From NCBI GenBank assembly GCA_003574685.1, contig QOCQ01000009.1, positions 1 through 64,000 of the forward strand: DNA of 64,000 bases, read 5' to 3'. Shown here piece by piece: positions 16,355 through 24,393 of the stretch; within the stretch, counting starts at the first letter, position 1, and each line of letters starts with the position of its first letter. Source of the DNA: Rhodospirillaceae bacterium SYSU D60007 (GTDB lineage Bacteria; Pseudomonadota; Alphaproteobacteria; Reyranellales; Reyranellaceae). The notes under the pieces are model-generated. The model was not told the DNA's origin. It saw only the letters and a program-made list of their open reading frames with translations, and searched no databases. Position numbers and translations under genes: made by a program.

Positions 16355-17473
16355 TCAGAGATCCAGCTTCAGACCCTTGTACATGTCCGGCTCGACGTAG
16401 CCGAAGGTGGGCGACTCCATCAGTTCAAGCTGCAGCTTGAAGATGCGGGCGGCATCCTTGTCCTTGTTGGCCCACTTGAACCAGATGGGTACGGCAACGC
16501 GCTGGAACTTCTCGAGGTCTTCGGGAGGGAGACGGTTGACCTCGGTGCCGGCCTTGATGAACCTGGCCCAGGCCTCGACGTCCGCCTGCTGGATGGCAGC
16601 ATGGTGCAGTCTTGAATAGACCTCGACCTCGTCTTCCACCCAACGCTTCATTTTGGCCGACAGCTTGTTCCAATGGTTCAGGCCGACACAGAAGTCCATA
16701 AGGTCGACCGGCTGGTAGACGGATGCCAGGCCGCTCGGCCCCATCCAGATGTATTTCGTCACTTGCTGGAAGCCGAGATCCCAGTTGACCGCCGGGCCGG
16801 TGTAGTCGGCTGCGTCAATGGTGCCCTTCTCGAGGGCGGAGAACACCTCGCCGCCCGGCAACAGCGTGGTCTTGGCACCGATGGCGGCGAAGCCCTCGGC
16901 GATCATGCCGCCTGGGACGCGGATCTTGAGATCCTTGAAGTCCTCGATCGAGCGGATCGCCTTCTTGGAGTGGACGATGTTGGGGCCGTGATGGATGCGC
17001 CCGACATACATGAGGCCCTGCTTGGCGAAGACCTCGCGTGCCGCCTTGAGGCCGCCATGGCCATAGAAGAAGACGTCCCATTCGTGCGGATAGCGCAGCC
17101 CCATCAGGTAGGACGAGAGAAAGGCGGTGGCCGGAATTTTCCCCGCCCAGTACAGGGTGAAGGAGTTCATGGCCTCCAGGACCCCGCTCTTGACGCCATC
17201 CAGCAATTCGAAGTCGCCGACGATCTCCTTGGCGCCGAATGGCTTGAATTCCAGCTCGCCGCCGGTCTTTTCCTTGATGCTGGTGCACCACTGCTTGAAG
17301 GTCGCGAGCCCGACGCCCGCCGGCCAGGACGTCTGAACCTTCCACGTAGTGGTTTCCGCCGCCGCGGCGTTGCGCACATGCGGCATGGCAACGACCGCGG
17401 CAGCGGCAACCGTACCGCCTTTCAGCAGCCTGCGGCGATTGACGCTGGGTTGGGTGGAGTTGCGAATTCTCAT
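16355..17473 (-). CDS. TRAP transporter substrate-binding protein (DctP, TakP-like), Tat-exported
   Basis: A 372-residue periplasmic binding protein. The N-terminus has a twin-arginine signal (NRRRLLKGGTVAAAAVVA), then mature sequence TWKVQTSWPAGVG. Features such as KIRVPGGMIAEGFAAIGAKT and DAADYTGPAVNWDLGF resemble the alpha-keto-acid/mannitol-chloroaromatic branch of TRAP binding proteins (TakP type). ATG at 17473 follows GGGAGGAAAGG; the frame extends upstream without coding character. It is first in the operon DctP, TM2-DctQ, DctM, aspartate dehydrogenase. It diverges from a 2-oxoacid oxidoreductase operon, which fits a 2-oxoacid substrate but does not prove it. Confidence 0.88.
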   Translation of the reverse strand: MRIRNSTQPSVNRRRLLKGGTVAAAAVVAMPHVRNAAAAETTTWKVQTSWPAGVGLATFKQWCTSIKEKTGGELEFKPFGAKEIVGDFELLDGVKSGVLEAMNSFTLYWAGKIPATAFLSSYLMGLRYPHEWDVFFYGHGGLKAAREVFAKQGLMYVGRIHHGPNIVHSKKAIRSIEDFKDLKIRVPGGMIAEGFAAIGAKTTLLPGGEVFSALEKGTIDAADYTGPAVNWDLGFQQVTKYIWMGPSGLASVYQPVDLMDFCVGLNHWNKLSAKMKRWVEDEVEVYSRLHHAAIQQADVEAWARFIKAGTEVNRLPPEDLEKFQRVAVPIWFKWANKDKDAARIFKLQLELMESPTFGYVEPDMYKGLKLDL

Positions 17474-17800
17474 GGCCTTTCCTCCCATTGCCACCGGACG
17501 ATGGACCATCGCGACGATCTCCGGGTGGCGTTTGAACCGCGCGTTTGATGAGTGACCCTGCATTCCGATTTTCGCGCGCCGCGACCTTGGCACCTGTTGC
17601 GCATAGCCGCAAGGAAAGTGGCGGAGTCGGCCGAGGGTGCCTACCTGTCAGGTCGCGGAGCACGTGTCTCGATCCTGCGTCTCACGAAAAGGACGCTCGC
17701 ACGCCCTTCGCCAACCGATTAACCAGCGCAGGGTGACGATAAAGACCACAGTAGCTTTAGGGAAATTCGCGCAACGCAGGGCACCTCGCCGAATTAGCGG
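17474..17800. promoter_or_regulatory. 327-bp divergent intergenic region between the TRAP and 2-oxoacid oxidoreductase operons
   Basis: No coding frame, RNA gene or family A/B/C repeat is visible here. It must hold the promoters of both divergent operons. The part near 17720-17800 is somewhat less GC-rich than its surroundings. I could not identify convincing -35/-10 boxes or an operator. Confidence 0.45.
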
Positions 17801-19705
17801 GTGTTTCCGTTGGCTGAGTCGGGTAAATATCTCGTAACCCACAAGAATCGGGAGCCATACAGCCCCCGCGCATGGCTCCCGGGAGGAAGCAGGTTGAGAG
17901 CAACGGATATCGGCAATCCCGACTATTTTCACAAAGTCGTCGATTGCCAGTGGGCGTGTCCGGCGCATACGCCGGTGCCCGAATACATCCGGCTGATCGC
18001 ACATGGGCGCTACGACGACGCCTATATGATCAACTGGAAGTCCAACGTGTTCCCCGGAATTCTCGGCCGGACGTGCGACCGGCCGTGCGAGCCCGCGTGC
18101 CGCCGCGGCCGGGTCGAGGATGAGACCCTGGTCAACAACAAGAAGGAGCCCGTCGCGATCTGCCGTCTGAAGCGCGTGGCCGCGGACTACAAGAACGGCA
18201 TCGAGGCGCGCCTGCCCAGGGCGCCGGCACAGAAGATCGGCAAAACGGTGGCCTGCGTCGGCGGCGGGCCGGCATCGCTGACAGTGGCGCGCGATCTCGC
18301 GGTGCTTGGCTACGACATCGTCATCTTCGATCAGGATCCGAAGCTGGGCGGCATGATCCGCACCCAGATCCCGCGCTTCCGTCTGCCCGAATCGGTGATC
18401 GACGAAGAGGTCGCCTACATCACCGGCATCGGCAACATCGAGTTCCGCCATCGCCGCATCGATTCGATGAAGGCGCTGCTGGCCGAAGGCTTCGATGCGA
18501 TCTTCGTGGGCTCGGGCGCACCGCGGGGGCGCGATCTCGACATCCCCGGCCGCAAGGAAGCCGCGGCGAACATCCATATCGGCATCGACTGGCTGTCGAA
18601 CGTCTCGTTCGGGCACATCGACAAGATCGGCAAGCGCGTGATCGTGCTGGGTGGCGGCAACACGGCGATGGATTGCTGCCGCACCTCGCGCCGCCTGGGC
18701 GGCACCGACGTCAAGGTGATCGTGCGTTCGGGCTTCGAGGAGATGAAAGCGTCCCCCTGGGAGAAGGAGGACGCCATGCGCGAGGACATCCCGATTCTGA
18801 ACTTCCTCGTGCCCAAGGAGTTCACGCACAAGGAGGGACGGCTGACCGGCGTGCTGTTCGAGAAGGTCAAGGCGGTCTACGACGAGAAGGGGCGCCGCAG
18901 CCTCGTGCCCGCGGGCGAGCCCGACCAGCATTTCGAGTGCGACGATGTTCTGGTGGCCGTCGGTCAGGAGAACGCCTTCCCCTGGATGGAGAACGACTGC
19001 GGCATCGAATTCGACAAGTGGCACATGCCGAAGGTCGACACCACGACCATGGCCTCCACGCATCCCAAAGTGTTCTTCGGCGGCGATGCGGCTTTCGGCC
19101 CCAAGAACATCATCTGGGCGGCCGCGCACGGGCACGATGCGGCGATCTCGATCCACAAGTTCCTGCACGGCGAGGATGTAAACCAGCGGCCGGCGCCCGG
19201 CATGAACATCGTCAGCCAGAAGATGGGCATCCACGAGTGGAGCTACGACAACGACATCTCGGTCGTGGCGCGCTTCAAGGTGCCGCATCGCGAGAAAACC
19301 GAAGCGCTGCGGGATATCAGGGCGGAGGTCGAGCTGGGCTACGACACGCTGCTGGCATGGAAGGAAGCGCAGCGCTGCCTGAACTGTGACGTGCAGACGG
19401 TCTTCACCGGCAGCCTGTGCATCGAGTGCGATGCCTGCGTTGACATCTGCCCGATGGACTGCATCACCTTCACCGAGAACGGCGAGGAGCAGGAGCTGCG
19501 TGGCCGGCTGATGGCGCCGGCGCTCAATACCAGCCAGGACCTCTATATCGGTGATGGTCTGAAGACCGGCCGCATCATGGCCAAGGATGAGGACGTCTGT
19601 CTCCACTGTGGGCTGTGCGCCGAACGCTGCCCGACGGGCGCGTGGGACATGCGCAAGTACTACATCGAGATGACGCACGCGGGGCACGCATGCCACAAAA
19701 GCTAG
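17801..19705 (+). CDS. GltD-like FAD oxidoreductase with N- and C-terminal Fe-S motifs, partner of a 2-oxoacid oxidoreductase (KorC-like)
   Basis: About 634 residues. The N-terminal part has the cysteine pattern of GltD-type proteins (CQWACPAHTPVPEYI, then CDRPCEPACRRGR). A flavin site GGGPASL and an NAD(P) site GGGNTAMDC follow. The C-terminus carries two ferredoxin-like clusters, CIECDACVDICPMDC and CLHCGLCAERCP. It would pass electrons between NAD(P)H and the 2-oxoacid oxidoreductase encoded by the next two genes, like the third subunit of KorABC-type 2-oxoglutarate oxidoreductases. The start is uncertain: GTG 17801 is the first possible codon and has no good ribosome binding site. The 3' end overlaps the next gene by 16 bases. 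Confidence 0.85.
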   Translation: MFPLAESGKYLVTHKNREPYSPRAWLPGGSRLRATDIGNPDYFHKVVDCQWACPAHTPVPEYIRLIAHGRYDDAYMINWKSNVFPGILGRTCDRPCEPACRRGRVEDETLVNNKKEPVAICRLKRVAADYKNGIEARLPRAPAQKIGKTVACVGGGPASLTVARDLAVLGYDIVIFDQDPKLGGMIRTQIPRFRLPESVIDEEVAYITGIGNIEFRHRRIDSMKALLAEGFDAIFVGSGAPRGRDLDIPGRKEAAANIHIGIDWLSNVSFGHIDKIGKRVIVLGGGNTAMDCCRTSRRLGGTDVKVIVRSGFEEMKASPWEKEDAMREDIPILNFLVPKEFTHKEGRLTGVLFEKVKAVYDEKGRRSLVPAGEPDQHFECDDVLVAVGQENAFPWMENDCGIEFDKWHMPKVDTTTMASTHPKVFFGGDAAFGPKNIIWAAAHGHDAAISIHKFLHGEDVNQRPAPGMNIVSQKMGIHEWSYDNDISVVARFKVPHREKTEALRDIRAEVELGYDTLLAWKEAQRCLNCDVQTVFTGSLCIECDACVDICPMDCITFTENGEEQELRGRLMAPALNTSQDLYIGDGLKTGRIMAKDEDVCLHCGLCAERCPTGAWDMRKYYIEMTHAGHACHKS

Positions 19706-21522
19706 AGGCGGTGAACGACTTCGTCGTCAAGTTTGCCAACGTCAACGGATCGGGCTCTGCGTCGGCCAACGAGCTGTTCGCGCGCTCGATCCTGCGCATG
19801 GGCGTGCCGGTCAGTCCGCGGAACATCTTCCCTTCGAACATCCAGGGGCTGCCGACCTGGTACGAGGTGCGGGTCACGGAAAGGGGCTATCTCGGACGGC
19901 GCGGCGGCGTCGATCTGATGGTGGCGATGAACCCGCAGACCTGGGACGAGGACGTCAAGGAAATCGAGCCGGGCGGCTATCTGTTCTATGACGCCACCAA
20001 GCCGATGCCGCCCTCGATGTTCCGGCCCGACATCAACGTGATCGGCGTGCCGCTGACGGCCATCTGCAACGCCACCTACACCGACGCCCGCCAGCGCCAG
20101 CTCTTCAAGAACATCATCTATGTCGGCGCGCTGTCGGTGCTGCTGGACATTGATCCGAAGGAGATCGAGCGGCTGTTCGGCGAGCAATACAAGGGCAAGG
20201 AGAAGCTGCTCGACAGCAACGTCAAGGCGCTGCAGCTGGGGCGCGACTGGGTGCTGAACAACATGGACCCGTCGGCGGTGAAGCTGAAGGTGCGCCGCGC
20301 CAGTGCCGTGGGCGACCGCATCTTTGTCGAGGGCAATAACGCGGCTGCCTTGGGCTGCGTCTACGGCGGTGCCACCGTCTGCGCCTGGTATCCGATCACG
20401 CCCAGCTCGTCGCTGGCCGAAGCCTTCCAGGCGCATTGCCGCTGGCTGCGGCACGACAAGGAAACCGGCAAGGCGAAGTACGCCATCGTGCAGGCCGAGG
20501 ACGAGCTGGCCTCGATCGGCATCGTGATCGGCGCCGGCTGGAACGGGGCGCGCGCCTTCACCTCAACCTCGGGGCCGGGCATCTCGCTGATGACCGAGTT
20601 CATCGGCCTCGCCTACTTCGCCGAAGTGCCGGCAGTGATCATCAACGTGCAGCGCGGCGGACCGTCTACCGGCATGCCCACCCGCACGCAGCAGGCGGAT
20701 ATTCTCTCCTGCGCACTGGCGTCCAACGGCGACACCAGGCACGTCCTGCTGTTTCCCGAGGACCCGAAGGAGTGCTTCGACTTCGCCGCCGCGGCGCTTG
20801 ATCTGGCAGACCGCCTGCAGACGCCGGTATTCGTCATGACCGACCTCGACATCGGCATGAATCACCGTCTGTGCGCACCCTTCGAATGGGACGATTCGCG
20901 GGCCTACGACCGCGGCAAGGTGATGACGGCCGAGCAGTTGCAGAACGCCAAAGCCAGGTTCGGCCGGTACCTCGATGTCGATGGCGACGGCATTCCGTAT
21001 CGCACCTATCCCGGCACGCATCCGACCAAGGGATCGTTCTTCACCCGCGGCACCACGAAAGACCGCTACGCCAAGTACAGCGAGGAAGGACCGGTCTACG
21101 TCGATAACATGGAACGGCTGGTGCGCAAGTTCGAGACGGCCAGGACACTGGTGCCACAACCGGTGCTGCGGCCGGCCCGCAAGGCAACGCGCAGCGGCGT
21201 GATCTATTTCGGCTCGACCAGCCCGGCCATGAGCGAGGCGCTGGACCGGCTGGAGGAGCGCGGCGTGCATCTGGATGCGCTGCGGCTGCGGGCCTATCCG
21301 CTGAGCGCGTCCGTGGCGGAGTTCATTGACACGCATGACCAGGTTTTCCTGGTCGAGCAGAACCGCGACGGCCAGCTCCGTATGCTGCTGATGAACGACC
21401 TTGGCGTCGATCCCGGCAAGGTCATCCCGGTGCTGCACTATGACGGCACACCCATCACCGCCCGCTTCATTACCGACGCGATCCGCGCGCAACTGGCGCC
21501 CGAGCGTCTGGCGGCAGAGTAG
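19690..21522 (+). CDS. 2-oxoacid:acceptor oxidoreductase, fused gamma-alpha subunit
   Basis: A 610-residue subunit. A gamma-type domain is N-terminal (NGSGSASANELFARSILRMG). The alpha-type pyrimidine-binding domain begins near NAAALGCVYGGATVCAWYPI, with TSTSGPGISLMTEF and a C-terminal EQNRDGQLRMLL block. This gamma-alpha fusion is typical of two-subunit 2-oxoglutarate or 2-oxoisovalerate:ferredoxin oxidoreductases. They decarboxylate a 2-oxoacid to its acyl-CoA and give low-potential electrons. ATG at 19690 overlaps the upstream gene by 16 bases, implying coupling. Which 2-oxoacid is used cannot be fixed from sequence alone. Confidence 0.88.
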   Translation: MPQKLEAVNDFVVKFANVNGSGSASANELFARSILRMGVPVSPRNIFPSNIQGLPTWYEVRVTERGYLGRRGGVDLMVAMNPQTWDEDVKEIEPGGYLFYDATKPMPPSMFRPDINVIGVPLTAICNATYTDARQRQLFKNIIYVGALSVLLDIDPKEIERLFGEQYKGKEKLLDSNVKALQLGRDWVLNNMDPSAVKLKVRRASAVGDRIFVEGNNAAALGCVYGGATVCAWYPITPSSSLAEAFQAHCRWLRHDKETGKAKYAIVQAEDELASIGIVIGAGWNGARAFTSTSGPGISLMTEFIGLAYFAEVPAVIINVQRGGPSTGMPTRTQQADILSCALASNGDTRHVLLFPEDPKECFDFAAAALDLADRLQTPVFVMTDLDIGMNHRLCAPFEWDDSRAYDRGKVMTAEQLQNAKARFGRYLDVDGDGIPYRTYPGTHPTKGSFFTRGTTKDRYAKYSEEGPVYVDNMERLVRKFETARTLVPQPVLRPARKATRSGVIYFGSTSPAMSEALDRLEERGVHLDALRLRAYPLSASVAEFIDTHDQVFLVEQNRDGQLRMLLMNDLGVDPGKVIPVLHYDGTPITARFITDAIRAQLAPERLAAE

Positions 21523-21537
21523 GGTTCGGAGCAGATC

Positions 21538-22593
21538 ATGACCTACATCACCAAGCCCAAGCTGCACCATCCCTCGCTGCAGCGTAACAAGGCCGGCTAC
21601 ACCCGGCGCGACTACGAGGGATCGGTCTCGACCCTGTGCGCCGGCTGCGGCCACGACTCGATCAGCGCCGCCATCATCCAGGCCTGCTACGAGCTCGACG
21701 TGCAGCCGCACCAGGTCGCCAAGCTGTCGGGCATCGGCTGCTCATCGAAGACACCGACCTATTTCCTGGGGCACAGCCACGGCTTCAACACCGTGCATGG
21801 CCGCATGCCCTCAGTGCTGACCGGTGCCAATCTCGCCAACCGCGATCTGATCTACATGGGCGTGTCCGGGGACGGCGATTCGGCCTCGATCGGGATGGGT
21901 CAATTCGCGCACATCATGCGGCGCGGCGTGAACATGGTGTACATCGTCATGAACAATGGCGTGTACGGACTGACCAAGGGCCAGTTCTCGGCCACCGCCG
22001 ATCGCGGCTCGGTTAGCAAGAAGGGCGTCGCCAATTCCGATTCGTCGATCGATCTGGTGTCGATGGCGATCCTGATGGGCGCCACCTTCGTGGCGCGCAG
22101 CTTCTCGGGCGACAAGCAGCAGCTCGTGCCGCTGGTCAAGGCCGCAATCGAGCATCGCGGTGCCGCCTTCCTCGACGTCATCAGCCCGTGCGTGGCCTTC
22201 AACAATCATGCCGGCTCCACCAAGAGCTACGAATACGTGCGCCAGCACAACGAGGCGGTAAACCGGCTGGACTTCATCGAAAGCCGCGAGGAGATCACCA
22301 CCCAGTACGAGCCGGGGACGATGCAGGTGGTGGAGCAGCACGACGGCTCGCTGCTGCGCCTGCGCAAGCTGGCGCCGGATTACGATCCCTGCGACAAGAT
22401 CGCGGCCCTGCAGTATATCCAGGCGGCCGAGGCGGCGGGCGAGGTGGCCACGGGCCTGCTGTACGTAGAGCCCATGCCCAAGGACCTGCACGAGAACTTC
22501 AACACCGTTGAAACGCCGCTGAACCGCCTCGAGGCAAAGGACCTGTGCCCGGGCAAGGCCGCCCTCGACAAGATCAACGCTTCGTTGCGCTGA
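21538..22593 (+). CDS. 2-oxoacid:acceptor oxidoreductase, beta (TPP-binding) subunit
   Basis: A 351-residue TPP-binding subunit. The Fe-S/TPP motif CAGCGHDSI is near the N-terminus, GIGCSS follows, and the thiamine site reads GDGDSASIGMGQ with NNGVYGLTKGQ. Together with the gamma-alpha subunit upstream it forms the catalytic core. It begins 15 bases after the previous stop, in the same operon as the GltD-like electron-transfer subunit. Confidence 0.9.
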   Translation: MTYITKPKLHHPSLQRNKAGYTRRDYEGSVSTLCAGCGHDSISAAIIQACYELDVQPHQVAKLSGIGCSSKTPTYFLGHSHGFNTVHGRMPSVLTGANLANRDLIYMGVSGDGDSASIGMGQFAHIMRRGVNMVYIVMNNGVYGLTKGQFSATADRGSVSKKGVANSDSSIDLVSMAILMGATFVARSFSGDKQQLVPLVKAAIEHRGAAFLDVISPCVAFNNHAGSTKSYEYVRQHNEAVNRLDFIESREEITTQYEPGTMQVVEQHDGSLLRLRKLAPDYDPCDKIAALQYIQAAEAAGEVATGLLYVEPMPKDLHENFNTVETPLNRLEAKDLCPGKAALDKINASLR

Positions 22594-22638
22594 GGTGTGC
22601 TGGTGTAGCGACACGCCACCTCGACCAGCCGGAACCAG

Positions 22639-22723
22639 CCTTCATGGTGAGCCTGTCGAACCATGAAGGCGTCGCACGGCGGCGCGGCTGGCTGCTTCAT
22701 GGTTCGACAGGCTCACCATGAAG
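22639..22723. repeat. Family C palindrome, copy 2
   Basis: Two hairpin arms, ccttcatggtgagcctgtcg ... at 22639-22669 and cttcatggttcgacaggctc ... at 22695-22723, are inverted copies of each other. The right arm ends in ctcaccatgaag, and its ATG (22718) is the first possible start of the DUF3574 lipoprotein gene. Confidence 0.9.
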
Positions 22724-23149
22724 CAGATTTCTGACGCCAGACGTGCTCGGGAAGCAGCCGCGCTGCTGGCGTTAACTCTGTCTCTTGCCGCCTGCGCGGC
22801 TCAACCCACTTGCGTGGCGCCGGCCAGTCGCGCAACCCAGGTCGATCTCTATTTCGGCCGCGATATCGCCGGCAGCGGCGAGGTGTCGGACGCGCAATGG
22901 GCGCAGTTCCTCGACCAGGAGGTAACGTTGCGGTTCCCGGCCGGGCTCACGGTGAGCGATGCGCGTGGCCAGTATCGCGATACCACCACCGGCAGGATCG
23001 ACCGCGAGCGCAGCAAGCGGCTGACGATACTGGTCGCCGACATGACATCGGCAAGGCCTGCGCTCGACGCTGTGGCCGAGGCCTACAAGAAGCGCTTCCA
23101 GCAGAAATCGGTCCTGCGAATCGAGGCGCCAGTATGCGCCGCGTTCTGA
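22718..23149 (+). CDS. DUF3574-type lipoprotein
   Basis: A 143-residue protein with an N-terminal hydrophobic stretch and lipobox LAAC (lipidated C26), so it should be a periplasm-facing lipoprotein. The remainder (DLYFGRDIAGSGEVSDAQWA and TVSDARGQYRD) resembles DUF3574 proteins of unknown function. The start codon and second codon fall inside the family C palindrome and no ribosome binding site precedes it. No other in-frame ATG lies before the signal sequence, so either this repeat-derived ATG or a nearby non-ATG codon is used. Monocistronic, with repeats on both sides. Confidence 0.75.
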   Translation: MKQISDARRAREAAALLALTLSLAACAAQPTCVAPASRATQVDLYFGRDIAGSGEVSDAQWAQFLDQEVTLRFPAGLTVSDARGQYRDTTTGRIDRERSKRLTILVADMTSARPALDAVAEAYKKRFQQKSVLRIEAPVCAAF

Positions 23150-23185
23150 AGCGGATGTGTTGGGACGGTCCATAACGCCACTTCT

Positions 23186-23304
23186 GTCGTCCTGAGCGCA
23201 GCGAAGGACCTTGCGGTCGTGCGATCAGAACCATGGCGTCGGTGAATCACCGGTGCCGTCAATGGCCGAACAACCGCAAGGTCCTTCGCTTCGCTCAGGA
23301 CGAC
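23186..23304. repeat. Family B long palindrome, copy 2
   Basis: Arms at 23186-23217 and 23273-23304 pair with one clear mismatch (cctgagcgcagcgaagg versus ccttcgcttcgctcagg). It sits between two convergent genes, as does the copy at 5739-5863. Confidence 0.9.
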
Positions 23305-23324
23305 GGAAGGTCAGAGGTGACGGT

Positions 23325-24314
23325 TCACGCAAGCATCATTTCGGTGCCGTGCGCCGTCAGCCAGGCGCTGTAGTCCTCGGCTGACTCGCTTGATCCGTAA
23401 CGCGGCGTGAAGCGCAGGTCGCTCGCAAGTCGGTCGATGGCCAGAGGTGCGCGGTCGCGATCGCCGTGCAGGTTTACGGTCGGCGGCTCGCCCGGGCGGC
23501 AGAGGCGGCAATCGAAGCCTGGCGGTGCGGCCATCCGCAGGCGGTTCCCCCAGTCCAGAAGGCTCCAGGCGACGCCGGGCCCGATGTTGTAGAGATCGTG
23601 GCCCGGTCGGGCTGCGTCGATCAGCGCCAGGACACCCTCTGCCACATCCCGCACGTACACGAAGTCCCGCACGCAATCGCGCGGCAGTACCGCCGGCCGG
23701 CCTTCCAGCGCAGCCAGCGCCACCTGGAAGGGCGGGCTCAGCGTGTCGCGGACGCCGGTGGCGTGCTCCCACGGCCCGAACACGCTGGAAAGCCGCACGA
23801 TGCGCACGTCGAGAGAGTGCAGCTCGGCGATGCGCCGCGCAAACTGCTCGCCGGCAAGCTTGCTGACGGCATAGAGCGAGCGGGGTACAGGCGGGGTCGC
23901 TTCGTCGAGCGGCTCGCGCCGCCAGGCGCTGTCGCCGTAGGCCGAGGCGGAACTCAGCAGGATCGTGCGCCGTACCATGCCTGCCGCCACGGCCTGGAGC
24001 GCGCGCACCACGCCGCCGACGTTGACGTCGAGAATGCGGTCCGGTTCGGCCGATTCGCGTGCTGCATCGGCGGTCAGCGCGGCGCCGTAGATGATCACTT
24101 CCGGCCCGGATTCGACGGCACGCGCGACCTGTGCCGCGTCGCATACGTCTCCGGCGACAATGGAGAGAGTCCCTGGCAGGGTACGTACGAAATCCTGAAA
24201 GACAGCCGGCGGTGGCCGCCGGTCGAACAGCACCACGTTATCGCCGCGTCGCAGGAGCGCTTCGGCCATTCCGAGGCCGACGAAACCGCTGCCTCCAAAG
24301 ATCAGGACTTGCAT
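23325..24314 (-). CDS. NAD-dependent epimerase/dehydratase (extended SDR)
   Basis: A 329-residue extended SDR. GGSGFVGLG is the dinucleotide loop, LLSSASAYG carries the catalytic Ser, and SLYAVSKLAGE has Tyr and Lys. RDFVYVRDVAEGVLALI is the usual nucleotide-sugar epimerase block. The substrate is probably a sugar nucleotide or hydroxy acid derivative. It is a single gene divergent from the acyl-CoA ligase operon. Confidence 0.85.
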   Translation of the reverse strand: MQVLIFGGSGFVGLGMAEALLRRGDNVVLFDRRPPPAVFQDFVRTLPGTLSIVAGDVCDAAQVARAVESGPEVIIYGAALTADAARESAEPDRILDVNVGGVVRALQAVAAGMVRRTILLSSASAYGDSAWRREPLDEATPPVPRSLYAVSKLAGEQFARRIAELHSLDVRIVRLSSVFGPWEHATGVRDTLSPPFQVALAALEGRPAVLPRDCVRDFVYVRDVAEGVLALIDAARPGHDLYNIGPGVAWSLLDWGNRLRMAAPPGFDCRLCRPGEPPTVNLHGDRDRAPLAIDRLASDLRFTPRYGSSESAEDYSAWLTAHGTEMMLA

Positions 24315-24393
24315 GGCGCCCCGCGGACTTGGATGCCTCGTACCCTGCGCCTAAACTCGATACATTGCGCAAGGAAGGCAAGGGGAGGATGTC

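Noticed and set aside
14362-16440. A 692-codon open frame on the plus strand
   Set aside because: It is antisense to the TRAP permease genes, His/Arg/Gln-rich with no domain, and has no ribosome binding site.
17648-19696. A 682-codon open frame on the minus strand
   Set aside because: It mirrors the KorC-like gene, whose motifs are unambiguous on the plus strand.
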